64,000 nucleotides of DNA from an uncultured Dehalococcoidia bacterium (GTDB taxonomy: Bacteria > Chloroflexota > Dehalococcoidia > Lucifugimonadales > UBA3495), in the NCBI GenBank assembly GCA_958296225.1, contig OY282456.1, positions 2,790,001 to 2,854,000 of the forward strand, in the 5' to 3' direction. A model generated the notes under the pieces. The model made no database searches, was not told the DNA's origin, and was given only the letters and a program-made list of their open reading frames with translations. This document shows positions 25,411 to 34,734 of this stretch, in pieces. The stretch's first letter is position 1, and each line of letters begins with the position of its first letter. A program made the translations under genes and the position numbers.

Positions 25411-27120
25411 ATGACGCTCTTGAAATTGCCGCTGCTGATGACGGTGGTTGTTGCTCTTTTTGTTGCCTGGTTTGCGACGGGGTGCGCTGGCGGTTCGGCG
25501 GGGCCGCGCGACCCTATCCGGCTCACTGTCCCACCGCCGGCCACTGCGGTTCCAACGCCGGCGGTGACTAATCCTACCCCTTACCCGCCCCCGAACTCAA
25601 GTTCTGCTACTGCCGCGCCGGCTCCGGTGCCCGGGGTTTGCCCGGAGCATGGTTATTGCGGGCGGCTGGAACTGGGCGGGCGGCGGCTTACGGCGGCGGC
25701 CTGGCTGGATGAGGACCGGATGTATCTGGCAGACTTTGAGGGGCGTATCCGGCTGCTGGATGTTAAGACCGGCGTCGTTACGATGGCGCTGGACGGGTTG
25801 AGCATACCCCGTGGGTTGACGGTGTTGGACGGGCGGCTTTACGTTAGTGAGATGGGGAATGTCTGCCAGTTGATACGGCAGGTGCGAGGGCCGGACGTCG
25901 GGTGCTGGTACGAATCCGACGCTACAGACTTCTTGGAGTTCTTAAGCCGCACCAGCGCACAAGTTCTTTCATATCAGATAGATGGTTCCGGTGGACTAAG
26001 CGACCGGCAAGTAGTAGTGGATAGAATTATGGCTTGGGAGCATACCCATGCTCCGAATGGACTGGCCAATGACGGCGAGTACGTGTACGTCAGTATTGGC
26101 CATCCGCAGCAACGGGTAAACCCCGGGCATATTCTTATAACCCACGCTGACGAGCTTAAGTCGCATAACCGCCGGACGGATCTGATGGGAGTAGTAGCCC
26201 GCTTTCGTCCGCCGGATAATGAAGTTGAGGTTTATGCGACCGGGCTGCGCAACACTTACGGAATCTCCATAGCGCCGGACGGCACGATTTACGGGGCGGA
26301 CAATGACGATCATGGTGGGCTGGCCGACTGCTGCCAACGGGAGGAATTGAACGCTATTGTGGCCGGCGGGTTCTATGGGTTTCCCTTTTATGGCACCAAC
26401 GAGGCCCCGCCGGAGGCCGGCGTTATTGAACCCGTGGCCGTGCTGCAAGGCGCCGTTTCCACCTTTGCCTATGCCAACAAGGACGGCGTCTATGTCGCCT
26501 ATCTGGCCATTGACGGCAGCGGCGACGGGTTTGTGGTTGACCGATTTGACTACGCTGGCGGGACGCCGGAGCGGATTGTTAGCGCCAAGGGGCATACCAC
26601 GGCCATACTGGAGCGGAACGGGCTGCTGTACCTGGCGTCAATTAACGGCAATGTCCACGTTATCAATCCTGATGCCGCGCCCGTCCGCATCAGGCTAACC
26701 CGCTTCCATAGTGACGACTATGTGGATAAAGTCATTAGTGACGACTATGTGGATAAAGTCATTGCCGCCGGCGGCCCATCCGTAATTCCCCCGGGCTATG
26801 AGGGTTATGCAGTGTACATTGACGCGGGCCGGCTGATTTACGACAAAGACCCCTGCGCGCCGGAGGATACGAAACACAAGTTCTTTTTGCACATTGTGCC
26901 GGCGAACCACGATGACCTGCCGGAACAGCGCAAGCAGTACGACTTTGACAACCTGGATTTCGACTTTAATGCCTACGGTTGGCGGAACGGCGACCGCTGC
27001 CGGGCAGTGCGCGAGCTGCCGGAGTACGATATAAGCATAATCAGGACGGGCCAGTGGGTGCGTGAAGCAAACGGCGATTACCGGCACACCTGGGAAGCCG
27101 AGTACCATTTTGAGCGCTAG
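25411..27120 (+). CDS. beta-propeller lipoprotein (glucose/sorbosone dehydrogenase-like), copy 2
   Basis: A 569-residue tandem duplicate of the preceding gene. Signal peptide, lipobox (WFATGC), propeller and C-terminal domain all align; long DNA stretches in the middle are almost identical, while the linker after the lipobox and the C-terminal region have diverged. A short internal repeat, SDDYVDKVI then again SDDYVDKVI, is present only in this copy (around 26710-26765). The duplicated unit includes the promoter region, so both copies are probably expressed. Likely exported and anchored to the membrane; substrate unknown. Confidence 0.75.
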   Translation: MTLLKLPLLMTVVVALFVAWFATGCAGGSAGPRDPIRLTVPPPATAVPTPAVTNPTPYPPPNSSSATAAPAPVPGVCPEHGYCGRLELGGRRLTAAAWLDEDRMYLADFEGRIRLLDVKTGVVTMALDGLSIPRGLTVLDGRLYVSEMGNVCQLIRQVRGPDVGCWYESDATDFLEFLSRTSAQVLSYQIDGSGGLSDRQVVVDRIMAWEHTHAPNGLANDGEYVYVSIGHPQQRVNPGHILITHADELKSHNRRTDLMGVVARFRPPDNEVEVYATGLRNTYGISIAPDGTIYGADNDDHGGLADCCQREELNAIVAGGFYGFPFYGTNEAPPEAGVIEPVAVLQGAVSTFAYANKDGVYVAYLAIDGSGDGFVVDRFDYAGGTPERIVSAKGHTTAILERNGLLYLASINGNVHVINPDAAPVRIRLTRFHSDDYVDKVISDDYVDKVIAAGGPSVIPPGYEGYAVYIDAGRLIYDKDPCAPEDTKHKFFLHIVPANHDDLPEQRKQYDFDNLDFDFNAYGWRNGDRCRAVRELPEYDISIIRTGQWVREANGDYRHTWEAEYHFER

Positions 27121-27139
27121 GCCGGGTTGGCATATTCAC

Positions 27140-27240
27140 CGCCATACCGGCGCCGGAATCCATCAAATCCCAACCGGAAAAATCCTGTCCATCCGGCCGG
27201 TCCATCGCTGTAAAAACGGACTCAAACCACCTGAAACGGA
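27140..27240 (-). repeat. partial copy of the GGATGGACAGGATTTTTCC repeat family
   Basis: Reading the minus strand, this segment runs from GTTTGAGTCCGTTTTTACAG through CCGGATGGACAGGATTTTTCC to ATTCCGGCGCCGG, the same order as in the TIR elements at 38135 and 61226, but without complete ends. The rest of the 210-base gap before the P450 gene shows no gene. Confidence 0.55.
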
Positions 27241-27330
27241 ACTCTGCCGATAATTGCCCACCCCTACTGCAATCAGAGCCTCTGCCGTATAATCATAGTC
27301 AGGGCGAAAGCGTACTCGCCGGAGATTTTT

Positions 27331-28725
27331 ATGACTGCCCGGACTGTAACCTACCCGTCCCGGCCCGCCGTTGACCGCAGCGCGCTGCCCCCTGGCCCGC
27401 CGGAGCTGCCCATCATCGGGCAGACGCTCCGCTACCTGCGCGACCCCATCGGCTTTATGCAGGAGGCCGCCACCTACGGCGACCTGGTCACTATGTCGGT
27501 AAAGCCGGCCCTGCTCTATCTGGTGAACCACCCCGACCTGGTTCGCGACATCGTGGTTACCCACCACCGGCGGGTGGGCCGCGGCCCCAACACCGAGGTG
27601 CTCAAGTGGGTGATGGGCAACAGCCTGGTAACCGCCAGCGGCGCCGACCACTTGCAGCAGCGCCGGCTGATTCAGCCCCAATTTCACCGCAGCCGCATCG
27701 ACGGCTACGGCGCGATGATGCAGCAGTACGCCGCGCAGCACCGGAACGCCTGGGCCGACGGCCAGCGCGTGGACATGGCCCGGGAGATGGGCGCCCTGAC
27801 CCTCCGCATCGTCGTCAAAACCCTGTTCGGCCTGGATTTGCCCCACGATGTCCGCCGGATTGGCGCCGCCTTTGAGCTCAGCAACAACTATCTTGTCGCC
27901 CGAGTCAACCAACCCCCGCGGCTGCGCAATTTTTTGCATCGCTTCCCCTTCCCTTATAGCCTGCGATTCAAACGCGCCCGCGCCCGCCTCGACCGCATTA
28001 TCTACAACCTGATTGCCGAGCGCCGGCAGTCGGCGAACCGCGCTGACGACCTGCTGTCCCTGCTGCTGGCGGCCCGGTTTGAGGATGATGACGGCGGCGA
28101 ACGTCCGCTGACCGACCGCCAGGTGCGCGACCAGACCATCACCCTGTTCGCCGCCGGCCACGAAACCACCGCCGTCTCCCTTACCTGGACCTGGTATCTG
28201 CTATCCGTGCACCCGGAGATTCAAACCCGGTTCCACCAGGAGCTGGACGACGTGATTGGCGGCCGGCCCCCAACCCTGGCCGACCTGCCCAACCTCGCCC
28301 TCACCGACCGGATTCTCACCGAATCCCTGCGTCTTTACCCCTCCATCTGGTTCTGGTCGCGCATGGCATTCCAGCCCTTTTCGCTCGGCGGCTACGACAT
28401 ACCGTCCGGCGCGCTGCTGGCCGCGCCCCAGCTCATCGTCCAGCGCGACCCGCGCTGGTTCGACCAGCCGCTGGAGTTCCGGCCCGACCGCTGGACGCCG
28501 GAGTTCCGCCAGAGCCTGCCGCCCTATGCCTACTACCCCTTCGGCGGCGGCCCCCGCCGGTGCATCGGCGATGGCTTTGCCTGGATGGAAGCCAAGCTCA
28601 TCCTGGCCACCCTGGGCCAGCGCTGGCGAATGCGCCACGACCCCCGCCATCAAATCAAAATGCTCCCCCTCATCTCCCTCCGTCCCCAGGGCGGTATGCC
28701 AATGTACCTGGAACGCCGCCGCTAA
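27331..28725 (+). CDS. cytochrome P450, copy 1
   Basis: A 464-residue soluble P450 monooxygenase. The I-helix oxygen-binding motif is AGHETT (275-280), the K-helix ExxR is ESLR (331-334), the FRPDRW segment precedes the haem loop, and the haem-ligating cysteine is Cys411 in FGGGPRRCIGDGFA. The PPGPPELPIIGQ hinge near residue 20 is of the class II/eukaryote-like type, but there is no N-terminal membrane anchor. The redox partner is not encoded nearby. A paralogue follows after 64 nt in the same direction. Confidence 0.92.
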   Translation: MTARTVTYPSRPAVDRSALPPGPPELPIIGQTLRYLRDPIGFMQEAATYGDLVTMSVKPALLYLVNHPDLVRDIVVTHHRRVGRGPNTEVLKWVMGNSLVTASGADHLQQRRLIQPQFHRSRIDGYGAMMQQYAAQHRNAWADGQRVDMAREMGALTLRIVVKTLFGLDLPHDVRRIGAAFELSNNYLVARVNQPPRLRNFLHRFPFPYSLRFKRARARLDRIIYNLIAERRQSANRADDLLSLLLAARFEDDDGGERPLTDRQVRDQTITLFAAGHETTAVSLTWTWYLLSVHPEIQTRFHQELDDVIGGRPPTLADLPNLALTDRILTESLRLYPSIWFWSRMAFQPFSLGGYDIPSGALLAAPQLIVQRDPRWFDQPLEFRPDRWTPEFRQSLPPYAYYPFGGGPRRCIGDGFAWMEAKLILATLGQRWRMRHDPRHQIKMLPLISLRPQGGMPMYLERRR

Positions 28726-28789
28726 CCGGTGAGGCAGCCGCGCCAGTCCTGTGACAATGCGATAAAATGGTAGGAACGGAGCCGTCATT

Positions 28790-30184
28790 ATGACTACCAG
28801 CGTCCTGTATCCCCCCAACCCCTCGGTCAACCGCAGTAACCTGCCGCCCGGCCCCCCGGAGTTGCCCATCGTGGGGCAGTCCTTCCGCTACGTGCGCGAC
28901 CCCATCGGCATTATGCAGGAATCGGCCACCTACGGCGACCTGGTTACGATGTCGGTCAAGCCGGCCCTGGTGTACCTGGTCAATCACCCGGAACTCATCC
29001 GCGAGCTTTTCGTGGTCAACCACCAGAGCGTCGGGCGGGGCCGCAATATCGAAGCCCTGAAATACTTGATGGGCGACGGATTGGTAACCGCCGACGGCCC
29101 GCTGCACCTGCGCCAGCGTCGCTTGATGCAGCCCCAGTTCCACCATCGCCGCATCGCCGGCTATGGCGAAGTGATGACCGCTTACGCCCTCCGCCACGAA
29201 CCGCGTTGGCAAGACGGGGCCCGGGTCGATATGGCCCAGGAAATGAGCGACCTCACGCTCCATATCGTCGTCAAAACGCTGTTCGGTCTTGACTTATCCG
29301 ATGAGGTACGTCGTATCGGCGCCGCCTTTGAGCTGAGCAACGACTATGTAACCGCCCGCGGCAATCAGCCCCGCCGCCTCCGCGCGCTGTGCCATCGCCT
29401 GCCTCTGCCCTTCACCCGGCGTTTCCGGCGCGGCCTGGCTTTCCTCGACCAAACCGTTTATAGCCTGATTGAGCAACGCCGGCAGTCGGGCGTTGACAGT
29501 AACGACCTGCTGTCCCTGCTGCTGCAAGTCAGGGACGACGAGGCCGACCGCCCGGAGGACGCCGTGATGACCGACCGGCAGGTGCGCGATGAGGTCATCA
29601 CCCTCTTTGCCGCCGGCCACGAAACCACCGCCGTCGCCCTCACCTGGACCTGGTATCTGCTGGCAGCGCACCCCGGCATCCAAACCCGCTTTCACGACGA
29701 GTTGGACGGCGCATTGGCCGGCCGTCCCCCCACGCTGGACGACCTCCCCAACCTGACCTTCACCGAAAAAATACTCACCGAGTCAATGCGCCTCTACCCG
29801 CCAATCTGGACCACGGGCCGCATGGCCTTTCAGCCCTTTGAATTAGGCGGCTACCCCATTCCGGCCGGGGCCATGCTGGCCGCGCCCCCGCTCATCACCC
29901 ATCGTGACCCGCGTTGGTTTGACGACCCGCTGGAGTTTCAGCCCGACCGCTGGACGCCGGAGTTCCGCGAGGGCCTGCACCGGTTCGCCTATTTCCCCTT
30001 CGGCGGCGGCCCGCGCCTCTGCATCGGCGAAGGTTTCGCCTGGATGGAAGCCAAGCTGCTGCTGGCGACCCTGGGCCAGCGCTGGCGGGTGCGCCACGAC
30101 CCCCGGCACGCCGTCAAGTTGCTCCCCCTGGTATCCCTGCGGCCCCAGGGCGGTATGCCTATGTACCTGGAACGCCGCCACTGA
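28790..30184 (+). CDS. cytochrome P450, copy 2
   Basis: A paralogue of exactly the same length (464 residues) as the preceding P450, with AGHETTAV, ESMRLYP and FGGGPRLCIGEGFA at matching positions and the haem cysteine near 411. Sequence is conserved over the full length, with most change in the region around residues 90-240 that includes substrate-recognition segments, consistent with duplication and divergence in substrate. Probably co-transcribed with copy 1. Confidence 0.92.
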   Translation: MTTSVLYPPNPSVNRSNLPPGPPELPIVGQSFRYVRDPIGIMQESATYGDLVTMSVKPALVYLVNHPELIRELFVVNHQSVGRGRNIEALKYLMGDGLVTADGPLHLRQRRLMQPQFHHRRIAGYGEVMTAYALRHEPRWQDGARVDMAQEMSDLTLHIVVKTLFGLDLSDEVRRIGAAFELSNDYVTARGNQPRRLRALCHRLPLPFTRRFRRGLAFLDQTVYSLIEQRRQSGVDSNDLLSLLLQVRDDEADRPEDAVMTDRQVRDEVITLFAAGHETTAVALTWTWYLLAAHPGIQTRFHDELDGALAGRPPTLDDLPNLTFTEKILTESMRLYPPIWTTGRMAFQPFELGGYPIPAGAMLAAPPLITHRDPRWFDDPLEFQPDRWTPEFREGLHRFAYFPFGGGPRLCIGEGFAWMEAKLLLATLGQRWRVRHDPRHAVKLLPLVSLRPQGGMPMYLERRH

Positions 30185-30361
30185 CCTCATTGCATCATCC
30201 CGGCTGCCCCGCGTCATCCCGACTTTCTCTATGGTCGGATGTCAGCCTCCGCGTAACCGCCGGAGTTCCTCTTCCAGCTCCCGCACCCGGGCTTCGGCCT
30301 GGATGCGCGCCGCCCTTTCGTCATCAAACGTCGTAATGTGCCGTCCCGTCGCCGGATTGTA

Positions 30362-30940
30362 CTACCCCAGCGCGCCGCGCTCCCAGCGGATGTACAGGTT
30401 CAGAACCGCGCAGTAGCCCTGCAAGACGCCGTCCGCCAGCTGCGCGATGGCAATGGGCTGGTACTGGCCGTCCACCAGCCGGTCCCCGGCCAGGCGCGCG
30501 CCGTGATATTCGCCGGTCTCGTCAAAGCGCCGGTATTCGGGGATGCCCAGGGCGGCGTACTCGTCCCGTTTTGCCCCCACGTCGGTATACGCCGTGCTTT
30601 GGGACGCCACCTCCAGCACGAAGTCCGGCGGTTTCCCTTGCTCCGAAATGATGTAGCCGTTGCTTTCCTTGTAAGCGGCCGGGGCCACGTCAAAGGCGAT
30701 AAACAGGTCCGGCCTGCTCAGGCCGACCGTTCCCGGGTGCGGCTCCCAGGCGACCCAGCGGTCTGCGGCTACCAGGGTGGTGTCGGGGTTGCCGAAATGC
30801 CGTATCAGTTGATGGGCGTTGCCGGGCTGGTGCAGGTAGTCATAACTGGTCACCGCGTCGGGCTCGCGTGGGGGCGCATCCGGCAGTCGGAAACGGCCTG
30901 GGGATTGCCGCGTCCTGGCGACGGTGTTCGCAGTGGTCAT
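30362..30940 (-). CDS. Uma2-family protein, truncated by an in-frame TAG
   Basis: A 192-residue Uma2 (DUF820) protein with the core motifs VGLSRPDLFIAFD, PPDFVLEVASQSTAYTDVGAKRDEYAALGIPEYRRFDE and LADGVLQGY. It stops at TAG (30364-30362), but the same frame continues for 39 codons to a TGA at 30242. That extension encodes YNPATGRHI and a charged coiled coil, as in the intact paralogue at 16313. A tryptophan (TGG) is the likely original residue at the stop. The core is intact and may still function. The ATG at 30940 was chosen because the open frame further upstream runs into a tRNA gene. Confidence 0.75.
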   Translation of the reverse strand: MTTANTVARTRQSPGRFRLPDAPPREPDAVTSYDYLHQPGNAHQLIRHFGNPDTTLVAADRWVAWEPHPGTVGLSRPDLFIAFDVAPAAYKESNGYIISEQGKPPDFVLEVASQSTAYTDVGAKRDEYAALGIPEYRRFDETGEYHGARLAGDRLVDGQYQPIAIAQLADGVLQGYCAVLNLYIRWERGALG

Positions 30941-30972
30941 GCCGAACTTCCCGAAATGACCGGCAAGGGTGG

Positions 30973-31043
30973 CTGCCCCGCCTGGGTTCGAACCAGGGCT
31001 TACAACTCCAAAGGCTGACGTGCTACCGCTACACCACGGGGCA
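30973..31043 (-). tRNA. tRNA-Gln (anticodon UUG)
   Basis: A 71-base cloverleaf on the minus strand. Acceptor UGCCCCG pairs with CGGGGCA, the D arm is GTGT/GCAC with a GG-containing loop, the anticodon loop is CTTTGGA giving anticodon UUG, and the T arm is CCTGG-TTCGAAC-CCAGG. The discriminator base is G73, which is typical of glutamine tRNA. CCA is not encoded. One T-T mismatch occurs at the top of the anticodon stem. Confidence 0.88.
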
Positions 31044-31175
31044 AGGCCGGCGCCGGAGCTCGGCCGGCGCACGATTACCATTGTGCGCCGCCCGCCCCTT
31101 GTCGTCAAGGCCGCCGCCCTATCCGTGTCTTAAGTTATACTGCCGCCAACCTGATAATTGGAGCGAGTGAACGTT

Positions 31176-32129
31176 ATGGAAACGGTAGGATTCATTGGCC
31201 TGGGCAATATGGGCGGCGGTATGTCCGCCAACATCCAGCGCGCCGGCTACCCCATGGTGGTGTACGACCTGCGCGAGGAAGCGGCGCTGCCTCTGCTGGA
31301 AGGCGGCGCCCGTCTGGCCAACACCCCCGCCGAAGTCGCGGCGGCCAGCGACATCACCTTTACCTCACTGCCCGGCCCCTACGAAGTGGAGTCGGTGTCG
31401 CTGGGCAGCTCCGGCGTGCTGGAAGGTATTAGAGAGGGCGGCGTGTACATCGACCTGTCCTCCAGCCGGCCCACGCTGATTCGGGAGATTGAGCCGCAGT
31501 TTCGCGCCAAAGGCTGCCACGTGTTGGACGCGCCCGTGAGCGGCGGCAAGTCGGGCGCGGCGTCGGGCAACCTGGCGGTGATGGTCGGCGGCGACCGGGA
31601 GGTGTTTGAGCGGGTAAAGCCGGTGCTGGACTCTTTCGGCGACAAAGTGTTCTACGCCGGCGCAATCGGCGCCGGCAGCGTCGCCAAGCTGGTGCACAAT
31701 ATGATTGGCCACAGCGTGCGCCAGGCCATCGCCGAGGGCCTGACCCTGGGCGTCAAGGCCGGCGTTGACCCCGAACCCCTGTGGGAGTGCGTGCGCCGGG
31801 GCGCTCTGGGCCGGATGTCCGGCCTGCACGAGGGCGTGGTTCGCACCATGTTCCGGGGCGAGTTCGAGCCGGCCAGCTTCGCCCTCAACTTGGCCTTCAA
31901 AGACATCTCGCTGGCCACGGAACTGGCCCGCGAGTACGACGTGCCGATGCCAATGTCCACCCTGGCCCAGCAAATCGCCCTGCAAGCCATGAACCGGGGC
32001 TGGGCCGAAATGGACAGCACCATCACCGTCCTCTTGCAGGAAGAGCAGGCCAACGTCCAGGTACGCGCCCCCCACATCGACCCGGAACGCGCCGGCCGCT
32101 TCATCACCACCCACCCCGACGCGGAGTAA
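31176..32129 (+). CDS. 3-hydroxyisobutyrate dehydrogenase-family NAD(P) oxidoreductase
   Basis: A 317-residue beta-hydroxyacid dehydrogenase. The Rossmann motif GFIGLGNMGGGM is at the N-terminus, the substrate-binding DAPVSGGKSGAASGNLAVMVGG around residue 118 is a family signature, and the catalytic lysine lies in GSVAKLVHNM. Family substrates include 3-hydroxyisobutyrate, tartronate semialdehyde and related acids; the exact one is not clear. ATG 31176 was chosen over a TTG six codons upstream. Confidence 0.85.
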   Translation: METVGFIGLGNMGGGMSANIQRAGYPMVVYDLREEAALPLLEGGARLANTPAEVAAASDITFTSLPGPYEVESVSLGSSGVLEGIREGGVYIDLSSSRPTLIREIEPQFRAKGCHVLDAPVSGGKSGAASGNLAVMVGGDREVFERVKPVLDSFGDKVFYAGAIGAGSVAKLVHNMIGHSVRQAIAEGLTLGVKAGVDPEPLWECVRRGALGRMSGLHEGVVRTMFRGEFEPASFALNLAFKDISLATELAREYDVPMPMSTLAQQIALQAMNRGWAEMDSTITVLLQEEQANVQVRAPHIDPERAGRFITTHPDAE

Positions 32130-32136
32130 GGGGCAG

Positions 32137-33711
32137 ATGCCGAACGGCTATCATCAAAGACGCACTGATAATGCCGGTTTGTGTCCGCACTGCAACAGCT
32201 CGCGCATCCGCACCAGACGCGGCCGGCACCGGTACATGGTCTGGCGTTGCCGGAACTGCAACCGGGTGTTCGCTACACCTGGAGCAGGGGCAGAAACGGA
32301 AAACCGCGCCCGGCGGCGAGGTGACCCTCGTCGCCGGAGACGGAATGGTGGCAAAACCGTTATTTTCACAATCGCCGCGCTGGTTATTCTGGCGATGCTG
32401 GCCGGCGGAGCGTTTGGGTGGCTCAGCAATAATGGCGCCAGCAATGGTACGTCTTTTGACCAAGCTGTACCATTGCCCACGGAGCCGACGACATCCGTTC
32501 GCCTCCCCACAGAGGCCGTCGCTGCGGCTGCGCCCGCAACTCGAGCCGCCATCGCCCACGCCGCTTCCTTGCCCACGGCGTCCACAATGGCATCAGCCGC
32601 ATCGCCGGCCGATACGCCGGTACCTGCTTTCACTCTGGGGCCCACCGCCACACCGGCGCCCACTTTCACGCCGGCCCCGGTTCCTCCGCCGGAACTCCGG
32701 CACATTGCGGAAAAGCGGTATATGCTCGAACTCATCAACGCTGAGCGTGCCAGGGCCGGTCTGAATCCGGTCATCCTGGGCGACAACATCGCCGCCCAAC
32801 TGCACGCCGACGCCGCGCTGGAGAACTGCTTTTCATCTCATTGGGGAGTGGACGGCCTGAAGCCGTATATGCGCTATAGCCTGGCCGCGGGCTACCAGTC
32901 CAACGGCGAAAACGGCAGCGGCCTGGACTACTGTATCAAAGCATCCGACCGGTACCAATCTTTGAGCAGCATCCGGCAGGAAATCAGGGAAACGATGGCA
33001 GGCTGGATGAGCAGCTCCGGCCATCGCAGCAACATCCTGGACCCGTCGCATCGCAAGGTCAGTATCGGCCTGGCTTGGGACCGCTACAACGCCGAGCTGT
33101 ACCAGCATTTTGAGGGCGACTATGTAGAGTACGACCGGTTGCCAACTATCGCCAACGGTTCCCTGTCCTTGTCGGGAACGGCAAAAAACGGAGTGCGGTT
33201 CGGTGAACCGGGCGACTTGGGCGTAGATATTTATTACGACCCGCCTCCCCACGAACTAACCGGAGGCCAGGTTGCCCGCACCTACTGCTACGATAGCGGG
33301 CGTCAGGTAGCCAGCTTGCGGGAACCACTGACGGGCGGCTATTACTGACCCACGGACGAGTTCACCACAACTTACGACCCTTGCCCTAACCCCTACGATG
33401 TTGCGACGGATGCGCCGGCGCCGCGCTCCTCTGACGAGGCGCATCAAGTCTGGCAGCAGGCATACAACGCCAGCCAATCCCATCAACCTCAGCCCATTAC
33501 CGTGCCCTGGATTACCGCATCAAAATGGACGGCACGCGGCGAGACCTTTGCCGTAAAAGCGAACCTCAGCAAAGTCTTAAACCGGCATGGCGACGGCGTT
33601 TATTCGCTGATGGTGTGGGGCAAAATTGGCGGCGAAGATGCAGTCATCTCCCAATACTCCATATTCCACGGCGTAACCCCGCCCGATACGTATAACCCGG
33701 CCGTCCGATAA
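32137..33711 (+). pseudogene. CAP (SCP/PR-1)-domain membrane-anchored protein interrupted by TGA
   Basis: The first 403 codons encode a zinc ribbon (CPHCNSSRIR ... CRNC), one membrane segment (VIFTIAALVILAMLAGGAFGWL), a Pro/Thr/Ala-rich linker and a CAP domain with LELINAERARAGLNPV, SSHWGVDGLKPYMRYSLAAG and GHRSNILDPSH. Translation stops at TGA (33346-33348). The same frame then stays open for another 120 codons with coding-like sequence (DEFTTTYDPCPNPYDV, later YSLMVWGKIGGE) up to a stop at 33711. A TGG to TGA change is the simplest explanation. The CAP domain itself is complete, so a shortened protein may still be made. Confidence 0.65.
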
Positions 33712-33742
33712 TCCGCCGCCGCCGCCCCGTTGCCCAGCCGGA

Positions 33743-33748
33743 TATAAT
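33743..33748 (+). promoter_or_regulatory. TATAAT -10 box, HEPN-like gene 1
   Basis: A perfect -10 hexamer 32 bases upstream of the ATG; the same context precedes the duplicate gene at 34285. No clear -35. Confidence 0.45.
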
Positions 33749-33780
33749 TCAGCTGCAAGCCGTACTCAGGGAGAACCGCT

Positions 33781-34179
33781 ATGACTGCCAAAGAAATGAC
33801 CGCCGCCGAACACGCCCAAACCGCGCGCGACTTCCTCGCCGCCTCCGACCGGGAGTTCGCCGCCGGCGACCACCTGCAAGGCTCGGAGAAACTCTATGGC
33901 GCCGCCACCCAGGCAATAATCGCCATCTGCCAGCAGCGCGGCTGGCGATATAACAGCCACCGCGCGATGAAGCAGGCCGTATCCGAACTGGCGCGGGAGC
34001 AGGGAGAACCCCTCATCGTCGGCGGGTTTTCTGCCGCCGAGCGGTTTCACGAGAATTTTTTCCATGACAATTTAGAGGACTACGACATTGCAGTGGAGCG
34101 CCCGGCCGTGCATCACTTCGTCGCCCGGCTGCTGGCGCTGCCGGACAACGCCGGCGGCTCTGCCGGGCCATCGGTCTAA
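33781..34179 (+). CDS. PaREP1/HEPN-like protein, copy 1
   Basis: A 132-residue helical protein with AREYL-like spacing (ARDFLAASDREFAAGDHLQGSEKLYGAA) and SHRAMKQAVSEL, the pattern of PaREP1/PaREP8 and HEPN-type helical bundles. HEPN proteins often bind nucleotides or act as RNases, but no Rx4-6H motif is clear here. The gene is duplicated immediately downstream together with its upstream region (GGGAGAACCGCT before each ATG). Confidence 0.6.
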   Translation: MTAKEMTAAEHAQTARDFLAASDREFAAGDHLQGSEKLYGAATQAIIAICQQRGWRYNSHRAMKQAVSELAREQGEPLIVGGFSAAERFHENFFHDNLEDYDIAVERPAVHHFVARLLALPDNAGGSAGPSV

Positions 34180-34284
34180 CCTCCACAGCCGCGCCGGTGC
34201 GATTGAACCAGCTCTTGACTTGGCTGGTCAAGAGCCGGAACCCATCAAACCCCCGGCGGCGGCAGCCCACGCCGCCAGGTCAGG

Positions 34285-34290
34285 TATAAT
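34285..34290 (+). promoter_or_regulatory. TATAAT -10 box, HEPN-like gene 2
   Basis: A perfect -10 hexamer 32 bases before the second ATG, in a sequence nearly identical to the one before copy 1, so it was duplicated with the gene. Confidence 0.45.
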
Positions 34291-34322
34291 ACGACTGCAA
34301 GCCATACTCGGGGAGAACCGCT

Positions 34323-34712
34323 ATGACTGCCAAAGAAATGACCGCCGCCGAACACGCTCAAACCGCGCGCGACTTCCTCGCCGCCGCCGACCGGGAGTTC
34401 GCCGCCGGCGACCACCTGCAAGGCTCGGAGAAACTCTATGGCGCCGCCACCCAGGCGATAATCGCCGTCTGCCAGCAGCGCGGCTGGCGATATAACAGCC
34501 ACCGCGCGATGAAACAGGCCGTAACCGAACTGACTCGGGAATATGATGACATAGCCATAGCCGGCGGGTTTATTGCCGCGGAAAATTTCCACCGCAATTT
34601 CTTTCACGACCACATGGAAGATTACGAAAGAGAAGCGGACCGCCCGCCCGTGCATCACCTTGTCGCCCGGCTGCTGGCGCTGCTGGATAACGCCGGCGGC
34701 CCGGCCGGCTGA
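34323..34712 (+). CDS. PaREP1/HEPN-like protein, copy 2
   Basis: A 129-residue duplicate of the gene at 33781. The first 60 residues are almost identical; divergence is concentrated between residues 68 and 105. It could form a homo- or heterodimer with copy 1. Function unknown. Confidence 0.6.
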   Translation: MTAKEMTAAEHAQTARDFLAAADREFAAGDHLQGSEKLYGAATQAIIAVCQQRGWRYNSHRAMKQAVTELTREYDDIAIAGGFIAAENFHRNFFHDHMEDYEREADRPPVHHLVARLLALLDNAGGPAG

Positions 34713-34734
34713 AAACATCTTGACTCCCAACACC

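Noticed and set aside
30941..31108. N-terminal extension of the Uma2 protein at 30362
   Set aside because: The upstream frame reads through a complete tRNA-Gln gene.
33346..33381. The TGA in the CAP-domain gene as a second selenocysteine codon
   Set aside because: No hairpin at SECIS distance is visible downstream, no Cys/Sec motif surrounds it, and the protein is of exported type; Trp replaced by stop is simpler.
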